Of a stretch of 64,000 nucleotides of DNA, positions 46,135 through 55,414 are shown in pieces. A program made the position numbers and the translations under genes. Under the pieces are notes generated by a model, which was given only the letters and a program-made list of their open reading frames with translations, did not search any database and was not told the DNA's origin. The stretch is from Vibrio chagasii. GTDB taxonomy: Bacteria; Pseudomonadota; Gammaproteobacteria; Enterobacterales; Vibrionaceae. Every line of letters begins with the position of its first letter. The stretch's first letter is position 1. Where the stretch lies: NCBI RefSeq assembly GCF_002954585.1, contig NZ_MSCI01000001.1, forward strand, positions 1 to 64,000, read 5' to 3'.

Positions 46135-47387
46135 GAAACAATCCACCCTAGAATCAGACCAACCACTCCGAAGTCGAAGTCAGCAAATGTTGTTGCTTCA
46201 AGGCCAAGTCCGCCAAGAACAGGAAGCAGTAGCATAGGCAAGAAAGAGATACATAGACCTTGAGTGAATGAACCTAGAATCGCACCACGTAGACCGCCAG
46301 TTGCGTTACCGTAAACGCCCGCTGCACCACCTACGAAGAAGTGAGGAACAACGCCCGCTACAATGATTGTCCAGCCAAGTGCGCCTTGTACTGCCATTGC
46401 TAGTAGGCCAGCAGCGAAAGAACAAAGGAAACCGATAAGTACCGCATTAGGTGCTACAGGGAATACCATTGGGCAGTCTAGAGCCGGTTTTGCACCTGGT
46501 ACTAGCTTGTCTGAGATACCTTTAAATGCAGGAACAATTTCAGCAATCAACATCTTCACACCTTGAAGTACGATGTAAACACCGCCGGCAAACACAAGAG
46601 ACTGCATGAATGTGAACACAACCCAGTTTTGACCATTTGAAACGGTTTCTACGAACTCACCGCCAGCGACAATCGAAGCAAACATGAAGAAGATTGCCAT
46701 GGTTGTTGCTACTGCGACAGGCGTGTCACGTAGGAACATTAGGCTCTTAGGCACATTGATGTCTTCAGTTGTTTTTGAGGTGTCACCGAACTTGCTGCCA
46801 ATGAAACCAGATACCAGGTATGAGAATGTTGAGAAGTGACCCATCGCTAGTTGATCGGTACCCATTACTTTCTCTGTGTATTTCTGAGCAAGTGCAGGCA
46901 TGATAACCATCAGTGAGCCCACAATGATCGAACCAATTGCGACTAGAGCCGTACCCTGAATGTTCGCTGTAGACAGGATAACGGCAACCAGCATAGACAT
47001 GAACATTGTGTGGTGACCTGTTAAGAAAATATATTTTAGAGGTGTTAAACGAGCCAATAAAATATTCACAACGAATGCGAAGAACATAATTAGAGCCATT
47101 TCATAACCGAATGCTTCTTGTGCTAATGCCACAATTGCTTCGTTATTTGGAATAACACCACTTACGCCGAATGCTTCAGTAAATACTACTGAGAAGTTAT
47201 TTAGGGCACCAACTAGTGCACCAGCACCAAAACCTAAAATTAGGAAACCCATTACGGTTTTAATTGTGCCTTTAAGAATGGTGGAAATATCTGCTTTCTG
47301 TGCAACCAAGCCAATGAAAGCAATTAAACCCACCATGATTGCTGGCTCTTTTAATAAGCCAAGCATAAACTCGAAAAAGTTTTGCAT
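46131..47387 (-). CDS. ulaA: PTS EIIC, ascorbate type
   Basis: A 418-residue membrane protein of the UlaA/SgaT family (about 11 hydrophobic segments; start FFEFMLGLLKEPAIMVGLIAFIGL, GFLILGFGAGALVGALNNF, FFVGGAAGVYGNATGGLRGA). It carries the sugar across the inner membrane. Family membership suggests L-ascorbate. No catabolic ula genes (ulaD-G) are in the window, so another related substrate is possible. Second gene of the operon. Confidence 0.9.
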   Translation of the reverse strand: MQNFFEFMLGLLKEPAIMVGLIAFIGLVAQKADISTILKGTIKTVMGFLILGFGAGALVGALNNFSVVFTEAFGVSGVIPNNEAIVALAQEAFGYEMALIMFFAFVVNILLARLTPLKYIFLTGHHTMFMSMLVAVILSTANIQGTALVAIGSIIVGSLMVIMPALAQKYTEKVMGTDQLAMGHFSTFSYLVSGFIGSKFGDTSKTTEDINVPKSLMFLRDTPVAVATTMAIFFMFASIVAGGEFVETVSNGQNWVVFTFMQSLVFAGGVYIVLQGVKMLIAEIVPAFKGISDKLVPGAKPALDCPMVFPVAPNAVLIGFLCSFAAGLLAMAVQGALGWTIIVAGVVPHFFVGGAAGVYGNATGGLRGAILGSFTQGLCISFLPMLLLPVLGGLGLEATTFADFDFGVVGLILGWIVS

Positions 47388-47397
47388 AATTTTGACC

Positions 47398-47667
47398 TTA
47401 CATGAAAGTTTTTAGTTGTTCTTCGATTGATGCTTTGTCAAAAATATTTTGTAGACTGATGATGTTTTCTTTACCTGCTTCTTTCAGTTGATTCGCAACG
47501 TCAGTTGCAGCAACCCAGATATCCGCAGTGCTTGATGCTGCAGAAGATAGATCTTCGTGATCAACTTCAGCTTCAAAACCAATTTTCTTAGCCACATCTT
47601 TCACTGCCATTTCCATCATTAGAGAAGTACCAAGGCCGTTACCGCAAACTACAAGAATCTTTTTCAT
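47398..47667 (-). CDS. ulaB: PTS EIIB, ascorbate type
   Basis: An 89-residue EIIB protein. The phospho-Cys is Cys8 in the P-loop VVCGNGLGTSLMMEM. The length (about 100) and the start MKKILVVCGNG match UlaB. First gene of the IIB-IIC-IIA operon, 10 bp before the EIIC gene. The order differs from E. coli ulaA-ulaB-ulaC. The 285-bp upstream gap shows no clear promoter or CRP site, only a TTGATCAA palindrome at about 47837-47844. Confidence 0.9.
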   Translation of the reverse strand: MKKILVVCGNGLGTSLMMEMAVKDVAKKIGFEAEVDHEDLSSAASSTADIWVAATDVANQLKEAGKENIISLQNIFDKASIEEQLKTFM

Positions 47668-47952
47668 AATATTTGTCTCGATTGGATTTTAAGGTTTGAG
47701 AAACTTCGTTCTCTTATTGTGTGGGAGCATATTAATGGAAATATTGAGATTTCAATAAGACTTGAGTCACAAAGTCAAAATGAGATTGTGACGCAGGTCT
47801 CTTTAAGTTGCGCGAGAAATTCAGAGTGGGATCTTGATCAAATTAAGTTCTCACTTGAATATGCGACGTCTTTTATTTAGATAGGGAGGAGGATCTTTAT
47901 GTGGATATTAGAATATGAATCTTGAAAGGTTTAGCTGAGATTAAATATTGAA

Positions 47953-48438
47953 TTAATCGTATCTTCCGTAATCGGTAAGCATTTTCTTAAGCATGCTATT
48001 AACGTCTTTAGTCTTTTTACTTCTTTTAGTTAACTGGCTTAGAGAAGTTGGTTTTGATGCTTCAAGTTTATCTTCATCAATATCTTCAACTTTGTCTTTC
48101 ATTTTTTGTACTGCTGGCAATAGCATTCTAATTTCTTCATTGTCAGCATTTGTTAACACAACAATATTTTCAGACTCAACTTGAGTAATGGTTAATATTC
48201 CGTGTTTAACCGATTCAACCTGTTCGCCAATCATAATTGACTCAGGAGCAACCGAACGATCAGTTAGTTGACCTGTACGTAATTTAGCCGCACTGATAGC
48301 TCGAATATTTCCGGTGTTTTCAAACGCAACGATAACAGTATGAGTATTATAATATTCAACTACTGTCACATAACCGTGTCTATTTGTTTTGAATTTAGCT
48401 CCAATGTTCATATCGTGCGGAGCTTCCATTTTCTTCAC
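47953..48438 (-). CDS. Hypothetical protein with two small SH3-like repeats
   Basis: A 161-residue protein. Starts are available at 48438 and at MNIGAKFKTNRHG (about 48411). Residues about 10-60 (IGAKFKTNRHGYVTVVEYYN, then VIVAFENTG) and 65-110 (MIGEQVESVKHGILTITQVE, then IVVLTNADNEE) look like two copies of a small beta unit. A similar unit occurs at the N-terminus of some phage and homing-endonuclease-related proteins. The C-terminal 50 residues are charged and Lys-rich (SQLTKRSKKTKDV). No function is recognised. It lies upstream of the ula-type operon on the same strand but 285 bp away. Confidence 0.7.
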   Translation of the reverse strand: MKKMEAPHDMNIGAKFKTNRHGYVTVVEYYNTHTVIVAFENTGNIRAISAAKLRTGQLTDRSVAPESIMIGEQVESVKHGILTITQVESENIVVLTNADNEEIRMLLPAVQKMKDKVEDIDEDKLEASKPTSLSQLTKRSKKTKDVNSMLKKMLTDYGRYD

Positions 48439-48852
48439 GTGTTTCCTCTCTTAGTCTCAAAGGCTGTTATATCTGATCAGCTCTATTAGTATTTTATAGA
48501 TATTATTTGGTGAGATACCTACAAAGTATATACGCATCTAAACTTAAGATGAATCTTGAAGTCACGGTAAATGAGGTAGAGCACAGAAAACTGCTAATAA
48601 TCACACAGAATTAACTAAGCGCTTACTTGGTGATTTACATGGTTTGAACATATTTTGTTCATTTCATAACTCTCATTTACAAGGGCTTGTTAGTTAGCAT
48701 TTTATTGATTTAGGTATCAATAAATTCAACCTGATATGTGAGCTAATTTATAGAAATAAAGACCATATAAATTATTGGTTTGATGAATATTTACGGGGCG
48801 AGGCAATGTTTGTTAGAACAGCCTATTCAAAACAATAAGATAGGTAAATCTA
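48439..48852. promoter_or_regulatory. Divergent intergenic region
   Basis: About 410 bp between the minus-strand hypothetical gene and a plus-strand lipoprotein gene. It is A/T rich. The clearest element is an inverted repeat GAACA-N5-TGTTC at about 48646-48660. No gene was seen here. Confidence 0.35.
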
Positions 48853-49473
48853 ATGAAAAAACTCGTCAGTTTGCTGCTCGCTGCAGTATCTCTAGGGCTT
48901 TCTGGCTGTGCAACAGTATTAACCGCAGAGCAGAGTGCGCCTCAACTCAACGAAGTCCCGCAAGAAAAAGCACTGACTATCGCAGTGATCGACAAGCGCC
49001 CTTATGTTCTTGATCAAGACAAAGAGCCAAAGTTCGAGGGCATCATTCGTAGCTCATTAGGTATTCCTTATACTTACAACACGGCGACACAGCAGCCCAT
49101 GTCTCAGTTTTTAACTGACAGATTGGTAGCAGGTTTGAAAAAACAGCAAGTAGCCGTTGAGTCGGTAGAAACGACACCGGAAGAGGATATCACCAAGGTG
49201 GCTGAGCAGATGAAAGCGTTCAACAATAAATCAATGATGTTCGTCTTGAATGAATGGAAGTATGACTTCCACGCGTTCACGGACAATTCTTGGTACAACG
49301 TTAATGTGATTATTTATGATGAAGCGGGCAAAAAGTTACTCAGCAAAAACTTCCAAGGCGAGAATGATGTGCCTGATGGCGGTGCAATCATCAATGAGAT
49401 GCAACTTATTTATAAACAACGCTTCGAAGAAATCTTCCAAGACACTGAAGTGAAAAGTGCATTGCTAAACTAA
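48853..49473 (+). CDS. Lipoprotein, unknown function
   Basis: A 206-residue protein with type II signal peptide MKKLVSLLLAAVSLGLSGC (lipobox LSGC, Cys19, next residue Ala). The mature domain has alternating strands and helices (LTIAVIDKRPYVL, SQFLTDRLVAGLKKQQVAVESVE, SMMFVLNEWKYDFHA, YNVNVIIYDEAGKKLLSKNFQG), similar in style to YajG-like outer-membrane lipoproteins. Transcribed alone, terminator after it. Confidence 0.85.
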   Translation: MKKLVSLLLAAVSLGLSGCATVLTAEQSAPQLNEVPQEKALTIAVIDKRPYVLDQDKEPKFEGIIRSSLGIPYTYNTATQQPMSQFLTDRLVAGLKKQQVAVESVETTPEEDITKVAEQMKAFNNKSMMFVLNEWKYDFHAFTDNSWYNVNVIIYDEAGKKLLSKNFQGENDVPDGGAIINEMQLIYKQRFEEIFQDTEVKSALLN

Positions 49474-49500
49474 TCACTTTCGTTTTCTATCATATTTTGA

Positions 49501-49523
49501 AAAAGCCACGCTCTGTGGCTTTT
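49501..49523 (+). terminator. Terminator after the lipoprotein gene
   Basis: The stem AAAAGCCAC / GTGGCTTTT with a 5-nt loop and T-run. Confidence 0.9.
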
Positions 49524-49696
49524 TGTTTTAGTGTGACTTGTACTTATCCTATTTATTACTAACAAAGTGAATTATCGCGGTAATTAGTTCGTTTTGTATA
49601 TTTTGTGACCGCGCGATCGTTTGCGTTAAAAAATGTGATGAAAGTCTCAATCAACTGTTTATACTTCTCTTCCGGTTTTAAGCCGGTGCTTAGCCA

Positions 49697-49771
49697 ATAC
49701 AAGCCGTCACATGGATATGTGAATGACCCCACGGACCGGACCAGCTACGTTCCACTGCTTGTATAAGGTGA
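49697..49771 (+). promoter_or_regulatory. Structured leader before the nucleoside transporter
   Basis: An 8-bp closing stem ATACAAGC (49697-49704) / GCTTGTAT (49757-49764) encloses a 6-bp hairpin TCACAT-GGAT-ATGTGA (49707-49722) and a GC-rich arm with a GGACCGGACC direct repeat. The closing stem ends one base from the ribosome site AAGGTGA (49765-49771) of a small upstream frame. The layout is that of a cis-regulatory RNA. It does not match any riboswitch consensus I know. Confidence 0.45.
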
Positions 49772-49778
49772 TTTTTAC

Positions 49779-49898
49779 ATGAACAACTCGTTGTTACAGT
49801 CGCTAACTTTGTTGGCCCCTTCATCGCGTAGCGTTTTGCTTGCGGTTCTTTGTCCTGTTCCTTTGATGTCATTCGCTTGGCTCATGTTCACTCTATAA
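49779..49898 (+). CDS. Possible leader peptide (39 residues)
   Basis: An ATG with AAGGTGA seven to eight bases upstream opens 39 codons, starting MNNSLLQSLTLLAPSSRS. The product is hydrophobic, Leu-rich and ends LMSFAWLMFTL. The stop is 18 bases before the nucleoside transporter ATG, whose ribosome site AAGGAT lies just past it. It could be a coupled leader peptide or a small membrane protein. Not recognised. Confidence 0.45.
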   Translation: MNNSLLQSLTLLAPSSRSVLLAVLCPVPLMSFAWLMFTL

Positions 49899-49916
49899 GG
49901 ATTACTAGGACACATT

Positions 49917-51125
49917 ATGAATATTCTATTTGGTTTTGTCGGTGTTATTGCACTGATTGCTTGCGCGTACCTGCTATCTGAAAGTCGTTCTTCGATTAAC
50001 TGGAAAACGGTGATTCGTGCACTACTACTTCAAATCGGCTTCGCAGCTTTAGTTTTGTATTTCCCATGGGGACAGTTAGCGTTAACAAGTCTAAGTAATG
50101 GTGTTTCTAGCCTGCTTGGTTTTGCTGATGCGGGTATTGCTTTCCTTTTCGGTGATCTTGCTACTGAAGGTTTCATTTTCGCGGTTCGCGTACTTCCAAT
50201 CATTATCTTCTTCAGTGCTTTGATCTCTGCGCTTTATTACTTAGGCATCATGCAGAAAGTGATTCAAATCTTAGGTGGAGCGGTGCAAAAACTGCTTGGC
50301 ACAAGTAAAGCTGAATCTCTGGTTGCGACTGGTAATATCTTCCTTTCTCAGGGTGAGTCTCCTCTTCTTATTCGTCCTTTTTTAAAGTCTATGACTCGTT
50401 CTGAACTGTTTGCTGTAATGGCAGGTGGTATGGCATCGGTAGCTGGTAGTGTGCTTGGTGGTTATGCAGGCTTGGGTGTTGAACTTAAATACCTTATTGC
50501 TGCGAGCTTCATGGCGGCTCCGGGTAGCTTGTTAATGGCGAAGATCATCGTTCCTGAACGCAGCACACCGAGTGACTACGACCACATTGAGCTAGATAAA
50601 GCTGACCAAAGCAACGTAATTGATGCATTGGCTAGCGGCGCAATGAACGGTATGAAGGTTGCGGTAGCTGTTGGTACGATGTTGATTGCATTTGTGAGTG
50701 TGATTGCCATGGTCAACACTGGCTTAGAAAGCCTAGGTGATACGTTCGGCTTTGCGGGTATCACGTTGCAAGCTATCTTCGGTTACCTATTCTCACCACT
50801 AGCATGGCTAATCGGTATCCCGAGTGATGAAGTATTAATGGCGGGTTCTTACATTGGTCAGAAGATCGTAATGAACGAATTTGTTGCTTTCATCGACTTC
50901 GTTGAAAACAAAGCGCTACTGTCTGAACACAGCCAAGTGATTGTGACATTTGCCCTGTGTGGCTTTGCTAACATCGGCTCTATTGCGATTCAACTGGGTT
51001 CTATCGGTGTAATGGCACCAGAGCGTCGCGCAGAAGTAGCGAACCTAGGTTTGAAAGCCGTCGCTGCTGGTACGCTAGCAAACCTAATGAGTGCATGTTT
51101 AGCGGGTATCTTCATCCTGCTTTAA
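49917..51125 (+). CDS. Nucleoside transporter, NupC/CNT family
   Basis: A 402-residue concentrative nucleoside transporter. Characteristic blocks are GIAFLFGDL, FSALISALYYLGIMQKVI, GQGESPLL-like SQGESPLLIRPFL, MASVAGSVLGGYAGLG, SEVLMAGSYIGQKIVMNEFVAF and FALCGFANIGSIAIQLG. It imports nucleosides with H+ or Na+. It is closer to the NupX/YeiJ branch than to NupC by overall length and motifs. It is preceded by a possible leader peptide and a structured leader and followed by a strong terminator. Confidence 0.93.
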   Translation: MNILFGFVGVIALIACAYLLSESRSSINWKTVIRALLLQIGFAALVLYFPWGQLALTSLSNGVSSLLGFADAGIAFLFGDLATEGFIFAVRVLPIIIFFSALISALYYLGIMQKVIQILGGAVQKLLGTSKAESLVATGNIFLSQGESPLLIRPFLKSMTRSELFAVMAGGMASVAGSVLGGYAGLGVELKYLIAASFMAAPGSLLMAKIIVPERSTPSDYDHIELDKADQSNVIDALASGAMNGMKVAVAVGTMLIAFVSVIAMVNTGLESLGDTFGFAGITLQAIFGYLFSPLAWLIGIPSDEVLMAGSYIGQKIVMNEFVAFIDFVENKALLSEHSQVIVTFALCGFANIGSIAIQLGSIGVMAPERRAEVANLGLKAVAAGTLANLMSACLAGIFILL

Positions 51126-51157
51126 TCTAGATTGAGCAAAAGCCGCTAGATTCAGTC

Positions 51158-51206
51158 AAAGCGGAGACCTTGTTTACGGAGTTTACGTAAAGAAGGTCTC
51201 CGCTTT
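51158..51206 (+). terminator. Terminator after the nucleoside transporter
   Basis: The 14-bp perfect stem AAAGCGGAGACCTT / AAGGTCTCCGCTTT is followed by T-run. Confidence 0.93.
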
Positions 51207-51423
51207 TTTTGTGTCTATTACAAAGTCGAATGGGATAAGGACTAGGTTTTTCGTGCTGTAGAGTGCGTAAAGCTTCACTCTGAAGAGTAATAGAGCAAGC
51301 CTCTTTTATCCTATATACTTGAATATTATTAGGTTGCGATTAGCAGTATGCGGTTTCGAGTAGCGATGTTTGGTACCGATGAACAATAGTGGCAACCAAA
51401 TTCAACAAATTAAAGGTCTTCCC

Positions 51424-51693
51424 ATGAACATGCGCGTTCTCATTGGTCTTATCACCACCTTCATTGGCTTATTTGCGATGGTTTATCTTATTGCTGGTGG
51501 TGAACAGTTTCCTATCTCTCAGTGGCCAAAAGAAGCTTATCTCGGTTTGGTATTTAGTGTTGTCTGGGGCGCAGGTGTAGCAGCATCGGCAGCGTATTTC
51601 TTCTCAGCACTGGTGTTCGCGACCGTTGCCGCGGTTTGCTATGCCATTGGCTACAAGATCGGTGGTTTATTTACTAACGACTCTGAAGTCTGA
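51424..51693 (+). CDS. Small inner-membrane protein
   Basis: An 89-residue protein with two to three hydrophobic segments (VLIGLITTFIGLFAMVYLI; LGLVFSVVWGAGVAASAAYFFSALVFATVAAVCYAIG). The ATG at 51424 has AAAGG seven bases upstream. The frame is open 18 codons earlier. No family recognised. The methyltransferase gene follows 22 bp after the stop, so they may be co-transcribed. Confidence 0.7.
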   Translation: MNMRVLIGLITTFIGLFAMVYLIAGGEQFPISQWPKEAYLGLVFSVVWGAGVAASAAYFFSALVFATVAAVCYAIGYKIGGLFTNDSEV

Positions 51694-51715
51694 CTATGTC
51701 GTTGAGTTGCGTGTA

Positions 51716-52324
51716 ATGCATTGGCGCGATCGTTTTAAGGTGTATTGGTATCACCGAAAGCAAACCCATCGTTGGAAAGGGGACAGAGCAAAGTCTCTAG
51801 GTTGGACCAACGAAGAGAGCCAATTTTGTCGCTTCGAAGTGATCGCGCGCGCTACAGACTTTGAGAAAAAAAGTGTTTTGGATTTAGGGTGTGGTTACGG
51901 AGATCTGTTTGAACTACTCGACAGCATTTATCGTCTCCAATCATACACAGGTGTTGACCAGCACTCTGGCTTCCTTAAAACGGCCAAGCAAAAATACACA
52001 GAAGATCGATGCCAATTTATTGCAGGTGACATGAGCAAGATGCCTCTTGAAACCCATGACGTGGTTATCGCTAGCGGTTCATTGAATTACATTTGTCGAG
52101 ATTCTGATTACCTGACGAATATGATTACTCGGATGTTTGACCTAGCAAATCAAACCGTCATATTTAACCTTCTTAACTCTAGCCAGTACCCTTCGCGCAA
52201 TACCTTGATGAGTTATCACCCCCAGGGCGTCTATCGCTTCTGTAAAACGCTGTGTGACGATGTCTCTTTGATTGAGGGATACACCGAAGGTGATTTCACT
52301 ATAGTGATGAACAAGGCTGTCTGA
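51716..52324 (+). CDS. SAM-dependent methyltransferase
   Basis: A 203-residue class I methyltransferase. The SAM-binding motif I is VLDLGCGYGDLFELL, motif II YTGVDQHSG, and FIAGDMSKMPL and VVIASGSLNYI follow. The ATG at 51716 (MHWRDRFKVYW) is taken as start; the frame is open 30 codons upstream, overlapping the previous gene. The substrate is not evident. Confidence 0.85.
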   Translation: MHWRDRFKVYWYHRKQTHRWKGDRAKSLGWTNEESQFCRFEVIARATDFEKKSVLDLGCGYGDLFELLDSIYRLQSYTGVDQHSGFLKTAKQKYTEDRCQFIAGDMSKMPLETHDVVIASGSLNYICRDSDYLTNMITRMFDLANQTVIFNLLNSSQYPSRNTLMSYHPQGVYRFCKTLCDDVSLIEGYTEGDFTIVMNKAV

Positions 52325-52374
52325 GCGTTTTAGCGTTATGCTTCGTCTGTGCTATTCATATGTGTCAGGTATTA

Positions 52375-52407
52375 AAAAGCCGCATGCCTTAAAGGTGTGC
52401 GGCTTTT
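52375..52407. terminator. Terminator between the methyltransferase and DUF3541 genes
   Basis: The stem AAAAGCCGCATGCCT / AGGTGTGCGGCTTTT (two G-U pairs) with a 3-nt loop and T-run. It serves convergent genes. Confidence 0.9.
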
Positions 52408-52434
52408 TGGTTTTTGTCGTCTGGCTTAAGTGTT

Positions 52435-53610
52435 CTATTTATTCTCAACAAGCCCGTAAGGAATCGTTTTAAATACCTTTGGGTTTCCTTTGAAGGTTGG
52501 TGCTTCATTCACCTGTTGCCAGTCAAGTAACATGATTGCCAATACGTTGCGGTGCTCTCCGTATTCAAGATCAAAATCACCGGTGATTGAAGGGATCATA
52601 CCGCGCTTCTTATCAATCGAGGATTGGATAGCAAGTCGAGTCTTCTCTACCACTGGATCATCTTCAAGGCCTGCCAATAGGAAGGTTAAGCCAACCTCGG
52701 CAATAACATCTTCTTTCGTACGTAGCAGGATAGTATCGATGTTCTCTCTAAAGTAATCGTAGATCCATTGGTGTTCTTGTTCGCTGACTTGATGTTGATA
52801 GTACTCAGAGTCACCGAAGATGACGTGTGTCATGCCGTAAATCTTATTGCCAAACTGCTGGCTAGAGAGCTTTTTATCTTTGTCGTCAGGGTAGGCTTTT
52901 TTAAAGGTTTCTACGAACTCATCAACGACATCTTGCTCACCCAGTTGGCGCAGCCAATAAACCTGATTAGCGAGCTGAGCTGCCCACGCTTTCACCATGT
53001 CTTCATTGGTGACATAACGAGAAAAGTCATAGCGACGAATGATTTCGCGTAGTTTGGCGTCGTTCTTATGCTCTAAGCCGTATTCATTGGCACGGGCCAT
53101 GGAGCCCAGAAGCTCTACGCCAAGGTAGAGGTACTCGGGCATATGTTTGGTAATGTTGTAACGTCGTACGCTACGCTCATCGTCATCGCCGACATAAGAA
53201 GCCACTCGTTTTTCTGAATAGAGAACGATCTGCTCCATGGTATGGACGTCATTAGACAGGCTGCTGAGCTTACTTGCCACGCGAGCCATATCGCTCCATA
53301 CCGCTGCTGCGTATTTATCATCTAATGTTTGACGATACATGCGCAGTCCGTAATGCCCCTCTTTAAAGGCTGGAAGCGTGTAAAGCTGGCTTTCATAGGT
53401 CTGACGAATCAAGTCGGCGGATTGTTTGAAAGATTGTTCTTGAGAGTAGAGAGATTCAGCTTGCGATTGAACAGCAGCTGGTACGCTTGTTGCGTTATGG
53501 TTCTCTTGTACGTCAATAGCCTCGTTTGTTTCAGAGGAAGCTTGTGCGTGGAACGCAATGGCAACAGAAGTTGATAACAAGGTGCACAGAGTGAGAGTTT
53601 TTAACTTCAT
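52435..53610 (-). CDS. DUF3541 family exported protein
   Basis: A 391-residue protein with a signal peptide (MKLKTLTLCTLLSTSVAIAFHAQA). The mature part is all-helical in appearance (LADLIRQTYESQLYTLPAFKEGHYGLRMYRQTLDD; LYLGVELLGSMARANEYGLEH), matching DUF3541, a family I associate with Vibrio and relatives. It probably resides in the periplasm. No activity known. Transcribed alone. The 285 bp upstream show no distinct element. Confidence 0.8.
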   Translation of the reverse strand: MKLKTLTLCTLLSTSVAIAFHAQASSETNEAIDVQENHNATSVPAAVQSQAESLYSQEQSFKQSADLIRQTYESQLYTLPAFKEGHYGLRMYRQTLDDKYAAAVWSDMARVASKLSSLSNDVHTMEQIVLYSEKRVASYVGDDDERSVRRYNITKHMPEYLYLGVELLGSMARANEYGLEHKNDAKLREIIRRYDFSRYVTNEDMVKAWAAQLANQVYWLRQLGEQDVVDEFVETFKKAYPDDKDKKLSSQQFGNKIYGMTHVIFGDSEYYQHQVSEQEHQWIYDYFRENIDTILLRTKEDVIAEVGLTFLLAGLEDDPVVEKTRLAIQSSIDKKRGMIPSITGDFDLEYGEHRNVLAIMLLDWQQVNEAPTFKGNPKVFKTIPYGLVENK

Positions 53611-53895
53611 ATGAGTAAAGTACCAAGCTGATTAATCGTGAGTATAAAATAACACTGATGAATCCTTTAATGTAAGGTTTGGGTCAATACAATGTAAGCT
53701 TTATAAGGCTCATTTAGGTTTTTTGATTGGGTAATCAGTGTAGTTAACTGGCTATGAGTGATGAATGACTCAATAATGAATGTAGACCAGACTTAAAGTA
53801 TGGATTTTTAATCGCTTGTCGGCATACTGAAAAAACAAGCCAGAAATGAGCCGATTAAAGGCAGTAAACAGAACAATAGTGTTAGAGGTTCTCGA

Positions 53896-55257
53896 ATGCC
53901 AAGTCGTTTTAGCAAGGAGTGGCCTGCCAAAGTATTATCGTTGTTATTCTTCTTTGTTGTCGTGAGTGCAATTGAGCATTTTCACGCCAAGCAATTGACC
54001 TTTCTTAAAAATGAATCGTATTCGGTCGCCAAAAAGCAACTCTCCATTATTCGATCTCGCATAGAAGCGACGATCGTGTCAGACATGTATATTCTCAATA
54101 ACTTCTCAACACTTGTGACGATCAATCCTAATGGAGACCAAAAAGGTTGGGACCAGATTGCTCAGAACATCATTCGAGATGGCTTCCACATTCGCTTAAT
54201 CGGCCTCGCTGAGAACGATGTACTTAATTTTGTTTATCCACTGGAAGGCAACGAACAAATCCTAGGTATTGACTATCGAGACCATCCAACCCAATGGGAG
54301 TCGGTTGAGATCGCTCGCAACATAGGTAACACCTTTATTGCGGGCCCTTTTGAGCTGTTCCAGGGTGGGCAAGCCTTAATAACAAGAACCCCTATCTTTA
54401 GAGATCCTCCTTTTAACCAAAACTATTGGGGCGTATCGAGCGCGGTTATCGACCTAGATGCACTGTTAGAAGATGTAGGTGTTGGCAAAATTGAAAACAA
54501 ATATAACTTAGCCATTCGCGGTACAAACAGTGCCGGTAAAGATGGTGAGGTGTTCTATGGGACGCAAGAGGTGTTTAGCAATGCCTTTACTACCGAACAA
54601 GTTAACTTTCCTTATGGGGGATGGTACTTAGCACTATCGGGTAATGAACATGTGCTAATGGATGTACCTTGGTATCGAATTCAAGCTGTTAGGCTCGTGG
54701 GCTACACCATAATGTTGATGCTTGCGATTGCCTTTATTGCGATTTATCGCCTATACCGGATTGCAGATAGTCGCTCGATGCATGACGAGCTAACGATGCT
54801 GCCAAACCGCCGTTACTTTATGTATAGCCTTAAGCAAGCATTCAGAACCGTACAGAAACAGCCAACGAAAACCTTTGCAGTGGTGAACATCGATCTCGAT
54901 GGTTTTAAGGCGATCAACGACACCTACGGGCATGCAGCGGGTGACAAGGTGTTAGTTGAGTGCGCAAAGCGAGTTAAGGGTAAGCTACGTACTTCTGATA
55001 TTGTCGCACGAATTGGCGGGGATGAGTTCTTGGTTCTACTACCGCGTATTATTGATGAGCAACATGTGGCATCGATTACCAAAAAACTACAAGATGCAAT
55101 CTGCGAAACGCCCGTTGTTTACGAGGCGCACTCTATTTATCTCAGAATCAGTGTCGGTTGGGTGATTTATAACGACAGCTATAGTGATGTCGATGGTCTT
55201 TTGAAAGCCGCTGATGAAAAAATGTACGACCAGAAGCGTCAGATAACCCAGAGATAA
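53896..55257 (+). CDS. Diguanylate cyclase with periplasmic CHASE-type sensor
   Basis: A 453-residue protein. Membrane segments lie at about 12-28 and 260-280, flanking a CHASE-like periplasmic domain (NFSTLVTINPNG, NDVLNFVYPLEGNEQILGIDYRDHPTQWESVEIAR). The C-terminal GGDEF domain has LTMLPNRRYFMY, VNIDLDGFKAINDTYGHAAGD and RIGGDEF. The inhibitory I-site RTSD is placed correctly five residues before GGDEF. Cyclic-di-GMP synthesis with product feedback is expected. Confidence 0.92.
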   Translation: MPSRFSKEWPAKVLSLLFFFVVVSAIEHFHAKQLTFLKNESYSVAKKQLSIIRSRIEATIVSDMYILNNFSTLVTINPNGDQKGWDQIAQNIIRDGFHIRLIGLAENDVLNFVYPLEGNEQILGIDYRDHPTQWESVEIARNIGNTFIAGPFELFQGGQALITRTPIFRDPPFNQNYWGVSSAVIDLDALLEDVGVGKIENKYNLAIRGTNSAGKDGEVFYGTQEVFSNAFTTEQVNFPYGGWYLALSGNEHVLMDVPWYRIQAVRLVGYTIMLMLAIAFIAIYRLYRIADSRSMHDELTMLPNRRYFMYSLKQAFRTVQKQPTKTFAVVNIDLDGFKAINDTYGHAAGDKVLVECAKRVKGKLRTSDIVARIGGDEFLVLLPRIIDEQHVASITKKLQDAICETPVVYEAHSIYLRISVGWVIYNDSYSDVDGLLKAADEKMYDQKRQITQR

Positions 55258-55414
55258 TCTCAGTTGCGATTAGAATTTAGTTGCTGAATGTGGGGAAAAG
55301 CCTCAGAATACCGCGCTTTGCTCCGTATCAATGATTTGATCAGCAAAAGCTGCAGCGGCACCCTTTTATCATTTGTCGCTCGTACTAAATGTTATTCAAC
55401 TGAGAAAAGAATCT

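Noticed and set aside
47899..47925. Eight-codon plus-strand frame with a very strong ribosome site (GGGAGGAGG)
   Set aside because: Too short to support, with no downstream plus-strand gene it could regulate.
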